Shown here piece by piece: positions 47,742 to 56,952 of a stretch of 64,000 nt of DNA. Made by a program: the position numbers and the translations under genes. This DNA is from Hyphomicrobiaceae bacterium (GTDB lineage Bacteria > Pseudomonadota > Alphaproteobacteria > Rhizobiales > Hyphomicrobiaceae): contig JAURWC010000023.1 of the NCBI GenBank assembly GCA_030655135.1, forward strand, positions 124,001-188,000. Direction: 5' to 3'. The notes below the pieces were generated by a model, which saw only the letters and a list, made by a program, of their open reading frames with translations, ran no database searches and was not told the DNA's origin. The number at the start of each line of letters is the position of its first letter. Position 1 is the stretch's first letter.

Positions 47742-50700
47742 GTGTCGACGTTCACAAGTTACATGCTACTGACCCGCGACTATTCGCGGACGCTGAGCAA
47801 TCTTGCCAAGAACACACAGATCTCCAACCAGGCAAGTTACTATCAGGCGAACATCGGCAAGGTCAAAAGCGTCGATGACCTGATGAAGAATGATCGCCTT
47901 TACACGTACGTGATGAAGGCGGCCGGCCTGGAGGACATGACGTATGCAAAGGCCTTCATCAAGAAGGTGCTGCTGAGCGACCTGAACGATGAAAAGAGCT
48001 TTGCCAACAAACTGACCGACAAGCGCTACGTCGAGCTGGCCAAGACGTTCAACTTCGACGCCAAGGGCCAGGTCAAATCCGTCTCCGACGTGCAGTCCGA
48101 TCTGCAAGAGCAGACGATGATCGGCCTCTATAACAACAGCATCATCGCACGCGAGACGGCGTCCCAAGCCTCCATCGCAGCCTACACCGCCGGCGTAGAT
48201 GCCCTGACGTCTGTCGACGACTTGTTTCCTCCGAGCGGCGACCGAACCGTGTTCGACTTTGCCCTCACGGCATTCGGCCTGGGGGATCTGAAGAAATATG
48301 CCGATCCAGCATACTTTCGCGAGATCTTGACTAAGGACCTGACCGATCCGACCAACCCGATCCAGCTGATCGATCGCGGCACACCCGAAGGCCTTGCTCT
48401 GGCCAAGAAGCTCGAAGCATTCGTCTCCGCGTTCAACTTCGAAACAGATGGCAGCGTCACTCCCGGCGGCGCCCAATCTCTGGTGCAAAAGGCCCGCACG
48501 GTTGAGGGCTACTTGCAGAATTCTGGCAAGTCGAGCGTCACAGCAACGCTGCTGTATTCGACAGAGACCTATCGCAACACGATCGGCAGCATCACGTCTG
48601 CCCAGAATTTTCTCGACACCGAAAGCGTCTTCAACTTCGCACTGACCGCTTACGGCCTTGACCCGTACAAGACTGACAAAGCCGACGTTCTGGCCGCGCT
48701 GACGAGCGATCTGAACGATCCCGCCAGCGCTGCCAATACGCTGGGCCTTGCCTTCCAACGTTTGGCGCAGGCCTTCAATTTCGAGGCCGATGGCAGCCTG
48801 CCTGCCGGGGTTCCTCCGCAGGACCCTGACGCGATCGAGAGCACGATCGCTGGATATCTGGCCAACGCAAACGCCAACAATGCATTGCCCTATATCAACG
48901 ACTATGAGGTCTTCAAGGACACGGTCAACAAGCCCGGCATCATAGAGAACGTCGAAGACTTCCTCACGATGTTGAGCGGCAAGTCTCCAGACCCCGGTAA
49001 CCCGACGGTCACCGACAACGTCGCCGCTGCGATGGCGCGTTTCGTCCTGAAGTCGTTCGGGTTCGATCTGAATTCGAACTTGTCTTCCGACTTCCTTCGG
49101 AACGTTCTCACCAGCGACTTGTCTGACCCATCCAGCTTTGCCAACCAGCAGACCGATAAGCGTTGGGCGACGATGGCGTCGCTATTCACCTTCCAGCCGG
49201 ACGGCAGCGTTCCCGCGGACGGCATCGTCGCCACCCCCGAAAAGATCGAAGAACTGCGGGACCGGTACGTTGCCAAGGGCTTCGGTGGCACAACCCTTTC
49301 GGTGCAGGCGTCATACGCCTACCGGTACGACATGAAGGACGTGCGAAACGTCGACCAATTCCTTTCCGATGCAGAAGGCAAACGCACCGCGTCCTTCTCA
49401 TTCGTTTTGGAAGCCTACGGATTCAACCGCGTATCGGCATCCACGGATTACTTCCGCCAGATCTTCACCGACAAGGCGTTCGCCGCGCAGCAGGCCACGC
49501 TTCACAACGATCCGCGCCTCCTTGAATTGTCGAACGTCTTCAACTTTGCCGCCGACGGCAGCCTGGCCGTGGGGCAGCCCGCACAGTCGAAGATCGAAGA
49601 AGACCGCATGATCGAGCGCTTCGTCTCGATGAAGGACAACACCACCGGCGCCTACAGCGACCGCATCGTCAGCCAATTCAAATCGGCGATCCAGAACATC
49701 AGGACGGTCACTGACTTCCTGAAGCCGGAGAACGAAGCCTCCTACAATTTTGCGCTTGCAGCCTTTGGCATCGACCCCGCAACCACGACCAAGGAGCAGA
49801 TCGGCAAAGTTCTGAGCAGCTCTCTGGATGCCGACGACGGCTTCACAAGCCTGGCCGAGCAGCTGGGCGGCTCGTACTTGGCGTTGGCGAAAGCATTCAA
49901 CTTCAATCTCGGTGGCGGCATCGTCCCCAGCGACCAGCAGACGCAATCTGCCTCCCAGCTCGCCAACACGGTCAACAGCTACCTCGCCCGCAACAATCCA
50001 GCGGCCTTGGCTGAAACCACCAGAGCAACCGCAGGCTTCAAAGCGAACATCAACAGCCTGGAATCCAGGGCAACGCTCAACCGCACCACTGCGGTCGATG
50101 AGTTCCTGGCTGATCCGCAGCTCTATAAATTCGCGCTTGCAGCTTATGGGCTCGATCCAACGACGGAACGGAAATCTGACATTCGCCAGGCACTTCTGGC
50201 GAACACATCGAGCAGCTTCAGTTTCCTGGATCTTGCAGGCAATCAGAAGTACCGCGCATTGGCGAACGCCCTGAACTTTGACGCCGATGGCTCGGTTGGA
50301 ACGCCGCGCCAGGCGCAAAGCGCCAGCGATGCCCTGCGCCTCGCGCAGAAATACACAGCGTCCTTCCCTGAAAGCAAACGGCCGGCCTATGCCAAGGACA
50401 CGCCGACCGCGCAAGAGAACCTCATCAAGGCCGAGTCTGACTATTACAGCACAGCGATCCTCAAAGTTGCCAACGTCGACGAACTCGTCGCCGACAAGCG
50501 CGCCGTCGCCTACATCGCCAAAGCGTTTGGCCTTAGCGCAACGTTCGAGACCAGCGATCTGAAACGCATCCTGACGAGTGATCTGAGCGATCCAAAGAGC
50601 TTCGCCAACTCCAGCAAGGACATCAAGTATCGCGAGATTGCCGCTACGTTCAACTTCGACACCAAGGGCCAACTGAAGCGCCTGCCAGAAGTCGCCGTTC

Positions 50701-51149
50701 AATCTTCAGGCGGCATCTTCGAAACGCAGATGGACTTCCTGGAACAGACGCTCGAGGCCGACGCTGGCGCCGAGAGCGCCGGCGTTCGCCTGGCGCTCTA
50801 CTTCAAGCGCAAGGCATCGACTTTGACGTCGACCTATTCGTTGCTGGCCGACAAGGCCCTGTTCGAAGTCACGCGCGTCGCCTTGGGGATTCCCGATGCT
50901 GCAGCCCGTGCTGATCTGGATGTCATCGCGCGCACCATCGAGAGCAAGCTCAAGGTCGCCGACCTGAAGGATCCGGCGAAACTGGAGAAGTTCATTCAGC
51001 GCTTCATCGCGCTCTACGATGTCCAGAACAATGGTGGCATCTCGTCGGCCAACAGCAACGCCCTCGCTCTGCTCGGTGGCGGAAGCAACAACGGCTTCTC
51101 TCAAGATACGCTATCGAGCCTGCAGAATATCCGTTTCCGGCCCTTCTGA
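47742..51149 (+). CDS. Giant DUF1217 repeat protein (flagellar-associated family)
   Basis: 1135 residues from GTG 47742 (CCAGGAGC upstream). The chain is about eight tandem DUF1217-like units, each with a SVDDLL-type helix, a segment like FALTAFGLD, a VLTSDLSDP-SFAN turn and the end FNFDADGS. Clear unit ends lie near KTFNFDAKGQ, SAFNFETDGS, QAFNFEADGS, SLFTFQPDGS, NVFNFAADGS, KAFNFNLGGG, NALNFDADGS and ATFNFDTKGQ, with a partial ninth at the C terminus. DUF1217 proteins in rhizobia usually have one or two units and lie in flagellar regions. No signal peptide is seen, so export could use the flagellar secretion system. Confidence 0.85.
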   Translation: MSTFTSYMLLTRDYSRTLSNLAKNTQISNQASYYQANIGKVKSVDDLMKNDRLYTYVMKAAGLEDMTYAKAFIKKVLLSDLNDEKSFANKLTDKRYVELAKTFNFDAKGQVKSVSDVQSDLQEQTMIGLYNNSIIARETASQASIAAYTAGVDALTSVDDLFPPSGDRTVFDFALTAFGLGDLKKYADPAYFREILTKDLTDPTNPIQLIDRGTPEGLALAKKLEAFVSAFNFETDGSVTPGGAQSLVQKARTVEGYLQNSGKSSVTATLLYSTETYRNTIGSITSAQNFLDTESVFNFALTAYGLDPYKTDKADVLAALTSDLNDPASAANTLGLAFQRLAQAFNFEADGSLPAGVPPQDPDAIESTIAGYLANANANNALPYINDYEVFKDTVNKPGIIENVEDFLTMLSGKSPDPGNPTVTDNVAAAMARFVLKSFGFDLNSNLSSDFLRNVLTSDLSDPSSFANQQTDKRWATMASLFTFQPDGSVPADGIVATPEKIEELRDRYVAKGFGGTTLSVQASYAYRYDMKDVRNVDQFLSDAEGKRTASFSFVLEAYGFNRVSASTDYFRQIFTDKAFAAQQATLHNDPRLLELSNVFNFAADGSLAVGQPAQSKIEEDRMIERFVSMKDNTTGAYSDRIVSQFKSAIQNIRTVTDFLKPENEASYNFALAAFGIDPATTTKEQIGKVLSSSLDADDGFTSLAEQLGGSYLALAKAFNFNLGGGIVPSDQQTQSASQLANTVNSYLARNNPAALAETTRATAGFKANINSLESRATLNRTTAVDEFLADPQLYKFALAAYGLDPTTERKSDIRQALLANTSSSFSFLDLAGNQKYRALANALNFDADGSVGTPRQAQSASDALRLAQKYTASFPESKRPAYAKDTPTAQENLIKAESDYYSTAILKVANVDELVADKRAVAYIAKAFGLSATFETSDLKRILTSDLSDPKSFANSSKDIKYREIAATFNFDTKGQLKRLPEVAVQSSGGIFETQMDFLEQTLEADAGAESAGVRLALYFKRKASTLTSTYSLLADKALFEVTRVALGIPDAAARADLDVIARTIESKLKVADLKDPAKLEKFIQRFIALYDVQNNGGISSANSNALALLGGGSNNGFSQDTLSSLQNIRFRPF

Positions 51150-51245
51150 ACTCCGGCGGAAAGATCATCTGCGCATCAATAGCTTGTTACGCCCCCATAT
51201 CCTCCCTAACTAGGGCCTGTGGCTCGAAGTTAGAGAGGTTTTCCC

Positions 51246-52424
51246 ATGTTTGATGCCAGGTCACTGCTGGAGCAGATCGTTAATGGCGCCAATCGCGGCT
51301 CGAATACAGCCGGCGGAGGCAGCGGTGGTCTGGGGGATATCCTCGGCGACCTCATGCGAAATAATGGCGGTCAGGCCGGCCGCGCGAACGCATCTCCTGG
51401 CGCTGCCCCCGGCGGCGGCGGCGGCCTAGGCGACATTCTGGGTGACCTGCTCGGAGGCGGTGGCCGCGGGGCTGGCCCTGGCGGCTCCGGTACACCCGCT
51501 TCAGGCGGCAACGGCCTGGAAGACATTCTCCGCAACCTCGTGCCCGGCCAGACACGCGGCGTAACACCGGGCGCCAATGCAGCTGCGGGCTCCGAAGGCG
51601 GCGGCGGTGGCCTCTCCGACATTCTCGGTAAGCTCCAGCAGAGCCTCGGAGGCCAGGGCGGAACTGGCGGCGGTGGCATCGCCGACGTCCTCGGCCAGAT
51701 CTTGAGCCAAGCCACGCAAGGGGCCAAGGAAGGTGCCGGCCGCGTCGGCGATGCGACAGGCGCCCGCGATGCCTTCAACAGGTCGACGGGACAGTCGCCC
51801 GAGGACCTGATGGCCAAACTGAAGGAGCTTATTGCCAATAACCAGCTGGGTGCCGGCGCGGCTCTGGGTGGTCTGGGCGGGCTCGTTCTCGGCACGCAAA
51901 CGGGCCGTGGCTTGGCGATGAGCGCCGCTAAGATCGGCGCTCTCGCCCTTATCGGCGGGCTCGCATACAAGGCCTACCAGAACTATCAGGCTGGCCGTCC
52001 GCTGATCACCGGCGCTCATCCCGCTGAAGCCGCGCCCCAGGGCACCGGCTTTGAGCCGCAAGCACTCACCAATCAAAGCGCCACGACCTACATCCGCGCC
52101 ATGATTGCCGCGGCGAACGCCGACGGACGCATCGACGAAGGCGAAAAGCAGCGCATCTTCGGCGCCTTGAAGCAGGGTGGACTGGAGGCTGAGGCGGAAG
52201 CCTTCCTTGAGCAGGAACTGCGCCAGCCCGCATCGATCGATGAACTGGCAGCCAGCGTCGGCTCGCCGGAAGAGGCAGCCCAGGTCTATACGGCCGCGCG
52301 CATTGCCATCGAGCCTGACACGGCCGGCGAAAACGCCTTCCTGTCGGCACTGGCAAACCGTCTCGGCATCGACCAGCAGCTCGCCAGCTTCATCGACAAC
52401 GAGGCCAGGACAACCGCCGCCTGA
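51246..52424 (+). CDS. DUF533 (TerB-like) protein with Gly-rich N-terminal repeats
   Basis: 392 residues. The first about 180 residues are Gly-rich with four or five repeats of (G)LGDILGDL type (GGLGDILGDLMRNN, GGGLGDILGDLLGG, NGLEDILRNLVP, GGLSDILGKLQQ, GGIADVLGQILS). A hydrophobic segment (AGAALGGLGGLVLGTQTGRG through IGALALIGGLAYKAYQNYQ) leads to the TerB-like helical domain: YIRAMIAAANADGRIDEGEK, with the IDEGE/ANADG loop that may bind metal, to LGIDQQLASFI. DUF533 proteins are inner-membrane proteins of unknown job. A strong terminator follows. Confidence 0.88.
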   Translation: MFDARSLLEQIVNGANRGSNTAGGGSGGLGDILGDLMRNNGGQAGRANASPGAAPGGGGGLGDILGDLLGGGGRGAGPGGSGTPASGGNGLEDILRNLVPGQTRGVTPGANAAAGSEGGGGGLSDILGKLQQSLGGQGGTGGGGIADVLGQILSQATQGAKEGAGRVGDATGARDAFNRSTGQSPEDLMAKLKELIANNQLGAGAALGGLGGLVLGTQTGRGLAMSAAKIGALALIGGLAYKAYQNYQAGRPLITGAHPAEAAPQGTGFEPQALTNQSATTYIRAMIAAANADGRIDEGEKQRIFGALKQGGLEAEAEAFLEQELRQPASIDELAASVGSPEEAAQVYTAARIAIEPDTAGENAFLSALANRLGIDQQLASFIDNEARTTAA

Positions 52425-52458
52425 CGCAGCACGCGTTCAAAGCTTGCACAAACGAAGA

Positions 52459-52494
52459 GGGCCGAACCCCACGCGAGGTTCGGCCCTTTTGTTT
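52459..52494 (+). terminator. Rho-independent terminator
   Basis: GGGCCGAACC (52459-52468) and GGTTCGGCCC (52477-52486) make a perfect 10-bp stem with an 8-base loop, followed by TTTTGTTT. It ends the DUF533 transcript and lies just before the convergent adaptor gene's stop (52513). Confidence 0.9.
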
Positions 52495-52512
52495 GATGAA
52501 TGCGTCGCGACG

Positions 52513-53610
52513 TTAGTTCGTCTTGGGCTCGGGAGCGGCCTCGCCGCCTTCCTTGAAGAACACATCGACACGCATGCCGGTCAGCAGCGGCGGGTTGCCG
52601 TCCAGGCTCACGAGAACCTCGAGAACCTCGACGTCGTTGGGACGGCGCGGGCCACGCGACACGATCCGTGGCGGCCCGAGAGACTGCGCGATCGACGACA
52701 CCTTGCCGTTGAAGTCCTTCTCGCCGTAGGCATCGACGCGAATGACAGCTGCCTGGCCTTCCTTGATCTTCACTACATCGCGCTCTTCTACTTCGGCGCG
52801 GACGCGCAGGCTTGCAAGATCGCCGAACAGGACGAGCGGGCTATCGGGCGACGGCACGGCGTTCTCGCCGACTTTGGCCCAGACGGTCAGCACGGTGCCG
52901 TCGTAGGGGGCACGAATGCGCGTGCGATCGATGGCGTTCTCCAGCAACGACAGATCCGAACGCGCCTGCGACAGGGCAGACTCAAGCCGCGTCGGCAGCG
53001 GAATTCCAGCAAGGCCGTTCACGCGGGCGACATTGGCGCGGTCCGCCTCGACTTTCTGTGCGGCAGCAGTGACCGCCTCGCGGGCTTTGCCCGTGGCATC
53101 GGCAGCATTCGCATCGGCACGGGCCTTCAAGATCGCTGCGTCCAGCGATTGACGCGCGTCGAACAAGGCACGTTCCGCCTTATCGAGTTGATCTTCGGCC
53201 ACGCGGCGTTCTTCGGCCGGACCCTTGGTAGCGGGCTCTTCGTCACGCTCGCGCACCCGGACCTGTGCTTCGGCACGTGCTGCAGCCAGCTTGTCGACGA
53301 GATCGGTATCGTCGAGGCGCACCATCACATCGCCTTCGGCCACCTTGTCGTTCGTCTTGACGTTGACGGCGACGATCTCTCCGCCCGACTGGGTGGTGAT
53401 GCGCACTTCACCGTCGCGCGGCTCGACACGGCCGGTCGCCGAGGCGGCCCACTGCGGTTTCGGCGCGCTGTTTACATCGGCAGCATAGGCCGGCGGCACG
53501 TTGCTGGTGGGTGGGCCCCAGTTCAGCAGCAGACTGATAGCGATCGCCAGCATCCCGAATGCCGTCACGGTCGCAACTGTCGAATTCAATCGGGCCATCA
53601 AGTTAGCCAT
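52513..53610 (-). CDS. DevB-type ABC exporter periplasmic adaptor (HlyD family)
   Basis: 365 residues from ATG 53610. An anchor helix (TVATVTAFGMLAIAISLLLN) is followed by lipoyl halves GEIVAVNVKTNDKVAEGDVM and APYDGTVLTVWAKVGENAVP with a coiled hairpin between (about 115-230), then the beta-barrel part VVKIKEGQAAVIRVDAYGEK. The ATG overlaps the end of the ATPase gene by 8 bases. With the ATPase and permease it forms a three-part exporter of the DevBCA type, whose substrates elsewhere include glycolipids and drugs. Confidence 0.9.
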   Translation of the reverse strand: MANLMARLNSTVATVTAFGMLAIAISLLLNWGPPTSNVPPAYAADVNSAPKPQWAASATGRVEPRDGEVRITTQSGGEIVAVNVKTNDKVAEGDVMVRLDDTDLVDKLAAARAEAQVRVRERDEEPATKGPAEERRVAEDQLDKAERALFDARQSLDAAILKARADANAADATGKAREAVTAAAQKVEADRANVARVNGLAGIPLPTRLESALSQARSDLSLLENAIDRTRIRAPYDGTVLTVWAKVGENAVPSPDSPLVLFGDLASLRVRAEVEERDVVKIKEGQAAVIRVDAYGEKDFNGKVSSIAQSLGPPRIVSRGPRRPNDVEVLEVLVSLDGNPPLLTGMRVDVFFKEGGEAAPEPKTN

Positions 53611-54355
53611 GAGCTTTTCGCCTTTTTGTGAGATCGGTGACGCGCGGCGCATCGAGGCCGTCCGGCCTGCGCTCCTCGCCCACGATCAAGCCATCCTCGA
53701 TACGCACGACACGGTCGGCATAGCCGAGCGTTCTGGGATCGTGCGTCACGGCAAGGACGCTGCGCTTCTGTTCCCTGGCAATACGCGCCAGAAGTTCCAT
53801 GACGGCGTGACCGTTCTCGCTGTCGAGAGCGGCCGTCGGCTCGTCTGCCAGCACCACGGAGGGTGAACTGGCGATTGCGCGAGCCACAGCAACACGCTGC
53901 TGCTCACCACCCGAGAGATTGCCCGGGTAATTTTTCAAGCGATGACCCAACCCCACCTCATGCAGCACCTCTTCGGCGCGCTGCGAGGCGGCGTAGCCCT
54001 TCTGCCCAATCACGTCGAGCGCGATACGCACGTTCTCCAGCGCGTTGAGCGTCGGGAACAGATTGTAGGACTGAAAGATGTAACCGATATGCGTACGCCG
54101 CAGGGCCGCCAATTCCTCGGCCCGCATCCCCTTCGTGCTCTGACCGGCGACACGAATGTCGCCCGAGGTCTGAGTAAGGATGCAGCCCATGATCGACAGC
54201 AGCGTCGTTTTGCCGGAGCCGGAAGGCCCCATCAGAAGCGTCAATTCGCCGGGATTGAGAACCAGGCTGACGCCTTTCAGCGCCATCACCTTGCCGGCCC
54301 CGCGGCCAAGCTCCTTGACGATGTTATCTGCTTCGAGCGAGGGGGTGCTCGTCAT
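53603..54355 (-). CDS. ABC exporter ATPase (DevA/LolD type)
   Basis: 250 residues with Walker [11 protein letters not shown]-loop [12 protein letters not shown], signature [15 protein letters not shown], Walker [13 protein letters not shown] and switch VLAVTHDPR. The pattern is that of MacB/LolD/DevA ATPases that work with FtsX-like permeases. Start overlaps the permease stop (ATGA), and its end overlaps the adaptor start. Confidence 0.96.
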   Translation of the reverse strand: MTSTPSLEADNIVKELGRGAGKVMALKGVSLVLNPGELTLLMGPSGSGKTTLLSIMGCILTQTSGDIRVAGQSTKGMRAEELAALRRTHIGYIFQSYNLFPTLNALENVRIALDVIGQKGYAASQRAEEVLHEVGLGHRLKNYPGNLSGGEQQRVAVARAIASSPSVVLADEPTAALDSENGHAVMELLARIAREQKRSVLAVTHDPRTLGYADRVVRIEDGLIVGEERRPDGLDAPRVTDLTKRRKAHG

Positions 54356-55482
54356 CTGTTGAATACCGTTGCTGGATCGATTTTGGTTACTTTCACGATC
54401 GCCGACACGGCCGATATCGCGCACATCGATAGCGTTAGGGCAAACAAGGCCCCCGCGAGCCCCGGCGTCATCACAAGGGGCAGCGGCGAGGATCGACTCA
54501 TAAACAGAACGGTCAGCGATATCAGCATACCAAGGATGTAGCCGATCACCGCGCTCATCCCGGCCTGCGCCAGGATCACCTTGTGGATATACCCCGAAGT
54601 CGAGCCCAACGCACGCAAAGTCGCGAATTCGTTGAGATGGTCCTTCGTGCTGGAATACAGCGTCTGCGCGACGATGACCGTACCGACGAGAATTCCCAAC
54701 AGCGCGCCGCCGATGAGGGCAACGCCCGCGCCCGTGCGGAACAGCCATTGTGTCAGGCTGCGGTCCCGGAACTCGGGCTTCGTCAGCACGTCTGCGCCTT
54801 CCAGCCGTGACTTCAGGTCGGCCCGCACCGCTTCGACGTCGGCGCCCGGCTCAAGCTGGACCAGGAAGAACGTGGTCTTATCGCCGTCCACGCCAATGAG
54901 CTGGCGCGCACGATTGAGCGGCGTAAACACGTAGGGGCTCTGCGTGAACGAGCGGATGCCGTGCGTCAGCGCCCGGACCCGGACGCGTCCCGTCGCGATC
55001 TGAGCGGTATCGCCCACGCCGGCGATGTCCAGCTCACGAAGGTATGTATTGTCGACGGCGATCGCGTCAGGAGCTTTGATGTCTTCCCAGTCGCCTTGAA
55101 CCAACGACCAGGGCTCCAGACCTTTGTCTTCCGCGTCGGTGCCGACCACGACGACGCGGGTCGAGCCGCCGCTGGGCTTACGCCACTCGGCAAAGGCTAC
55201 AATCATGGGAATGACGGCCTTCACGCCCGGCGTAGCCAAAGCCGCGTGACGCTCCCGCGGTGTCAGCAGAACGCCGCCGTCCTCGAACGACTTGGCGCCA
55301 TAGGCCGTAACCCACAGCTCGCCGTTGGCGCGTTCGATCATGGCCGTGATCATGCGGCTCGAGCCGAGGTACAGACCGAGCTGCACCGCGACGAGCACGA
55401 TCGAAAACAGGATGCCGATGAGCGTTACCGCCAACCGGATCCGGTCATGAAATAGATTTCGAAAGGCAAGCGTGAGGATCAT
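54352..55482 (-). CDS. ABC exporter permease (DevC type, FtsX-like)
   Basis: 376 residues: first helix LAVTLIGILFSIVLVAVQLG, a periplasmic domain of about 200 residues (ELWVTAYGAKSFEDGGVLLT...), then three helices (GVALIGGALLGILVGTVIVA, MSAVIGYILGMLISLTVLFM, LAGALFALTLSMCAISAVSA) typical of FtsX/MacB permeases. The start LAFRNLFHDRIRL matches the DevC group. First gene of the minus-strand exporter operon. Substrate unknown. Confidence 0.94.
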   Translation of the reverse strand: MILTLAFRNLFHDRIRLAVTLIGILFSIVLVAVQLGLYLGSSRMITAMIERANGELWVTAYGAKSFEDGGVLLTPRERHAALATPGVKAVIPMIVAFAEWRKPSGGSTRVVVVGTDAEDKGLEPWSLVQGDWEDIKAPDAIAVDNTYLRELDIAGVGDTAQIATGRVRVRALTHGIRSFTQSPYVFTPLNRARQLIGVDGDKTTFFLVQLEPGADVEAVRADLKSRLEGADVLTKPEFRDRSLTQWLFRTGAGVALIGGALLGILVGTVIVAQTLYSSTKDHLNEFATLRALGSTSGYIHKVILAQAGMSAVIGYILGMLISLTVLFMSRSSPLPLVMTPGLAGALFALTLSMCAISAVSAIVKVTKIDPATVFNR

Positions 55483-55837
55483 GGAGTTCGTTTAGCCACC
55501 CATGTAAACTTGGCGCGACTTAAAGCAGTTCGCGATAGAACTCGATATGAGACATAACGTGCCACGGCTAGCGAACTAAAGTATCGGCCGCCGTTCGCCG
55601 CCAGACTTATTCACGAATTGGCGCAGTTGCTAGAGATCAAGCCGCTTCGGCTCTCGAACCCGGCAACCATAACCGCCTAACATCACTGGTATTTGGCAGA
55701 AAGATGGTCAGGCTATACTCAGCGTCGATTGGTCCCGCCCGGTAAGGGTTTACTAAAGCTTTCCGGACACCCTGGTTTTGCCTCTTTCCGGTTCTAGTTC
55801 AACGTCTCCTCAAATTCCAATATCAGGCTGATAGGCC
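55483..55837. other. Divergent intergenic region, exporter and DUF2147 gene
   Basis: 355 bases between divergent starts. It should hold both promoters. There is no gene, no strong palindrome and no member of the repeat families seen elsewhere in the window. Confidence 0.5.
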
Positions 55838-56929
55838 ATGCAATTTTTCACACGATTCGTCGCTGGCCGCAGGGGGAACCTAGCGGCACAAGCGGCTTTT
55901 GCACTGGGCGCTGCCCTGGTTCTGCCCGAGCTGCGGGATGCGCAAGCGGCCGGCCCGCCGGAAGTCGGCGTCTGGATCAACCATGAAGGCAAGGGCGCCG
56001 TCGAGATCAAGCCGTGCGGACCGGGCCTGTGCGGCAATATCGTCTGGCTGAAGACCCCCGTGAACGACCAGGGCCAGCCATTGATCGATCGCCGCAATCC
56101 GGACGAGACGAAGCGCACTCGCCCCATCTGCGGCTTGCCGGTGATCGGCAACGTCAAGCGCACGCCGGAAGGCTGGGACCAAGGCTGGATCTATAACCCG
56201 GAAGAGGGCGCGCAGTATGATGTCGCCCTGCAGGCCGCGGGCGATAAGCTGGTTGTGACCGGCTACAAGGGCATCAAGCTGTTCTCGAAAACCTTCACGT
56301 GGACGCGCGCCCCAGCTGACCTGCAACGCTGCGATGGAGCTGCACCCCAGCAGACCAAGGCGAAGCCCAACGTAGCGCCGCCGAAGCTTGCCGCGCCGAA
56401 AGAGCAGGACGGCGCGCCGCCCACGGCTGCAAAGAAGCCCGTCACGGCGGCAACCGTACCGGCGGCCGCGAAACCGGCTGCAAAGCCGGGAGGCGCGGCG
56501 AACGAGGCTAAAAAGCTGCCTGCCGCAAAGGATGCCAAGACCACGGCAGCTACCAAGCAGCCGGCTGGCGCACCGGCCCCAGCCAAGAAGGCGGCCGCAT
56601 CCGCCGCGGGGACGTCCAAGGCAGTAGGCAAGACCGCTGCGATCGAGAAATCTGCGAAGCCCGGCGGGACACCCAGCGCGAAGGCGGCAGCACCCGTCGT
56701 CAAGTCCGCTGCGAAGCCGCCGGCCGGAACAGCTAAGGCGGCCGCTGCCGCACCTGTCCCCCCCGCGCCCACGGCGGCAAAGAAACCCGTCGCCAAGAAG
56801 CCTGCGACGGCAACGGCCAGCACCACGGGCGATAAGAAGGCCACCGTTCCAGCTGACAAAGCCGCAGCAAAGCCCGCCGCCAAAAAGAAAACGGCGGACG
56901 AAGACGACGCTTCATCCACCGTTGACTAG
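55838..56929 (+). CDS. DUF2147 protein with long Lys/Ala/Pro-rich tail
   Basis: 363 residues. After a signal peptide (AQAAFALGAALVLPELRDAQ) the DUF2147 domain covers about residues 42-155: VGVWINHEGKGAVEIKPCGP, LCGNIVWLKTP, RPICGLPVIGNVKRT, GWIYNPEEGAQYDVALQ and VTGYKGIKLFSKTFTWTR. From about 175 to the end the sequence is nearly all Ala, Lys, Pro, Thr and Gly (AKPAAKPGGAANEAKKLPAA), like AlgP or histone-H1 tails, but follows a signal sequence, so it should reach the periplasm. Normal DUF2147 proteins are only about 150 residues. Confidence 0.85.
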   Translation: MQFFTRFVAGRRGNLAAQAAFALGAALVLPELRDAQAAGPPEVGVWINHEGKGAVEIKPCGPGLCGNIVWLKTPVNDQGQPLIDRRNPDETKRTRPICGLPVIGNVKRTPEGWDQGWIYNPEEGAQYDVALQAAGDKLVVTGYKGIKLFSKTFTWTRAPADLQRCDGAAPQQTKAKPNVAPPKLAAPKEQDGAPPTAAKKPVTAATVPAAAKPAAKPGGAANEAKKLPAAKDAKTTAATKQPAGAPAPAKKAAASAAGTSKAVGKTAAIEKSAKPGGTPSAKAAAPVVKSAAKPPAGTAKAAAAAPVPPAPTAAKKPVAKKPATATASTTGDKKATVPADKAAAKPAAKKKTADEDDASSTVD

Positions 56930-56952
56930 CTCATTGGCGCTAACGCCTGCGA

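Noticed and set aside
47766-50702. Minus-strand frames of 330 and 434 residues opposite the DUF1217 repeat gene
   Set aside because: They mirror the repeats of the true gene, have Val/Gly/Arg-rich composition and no start signals.
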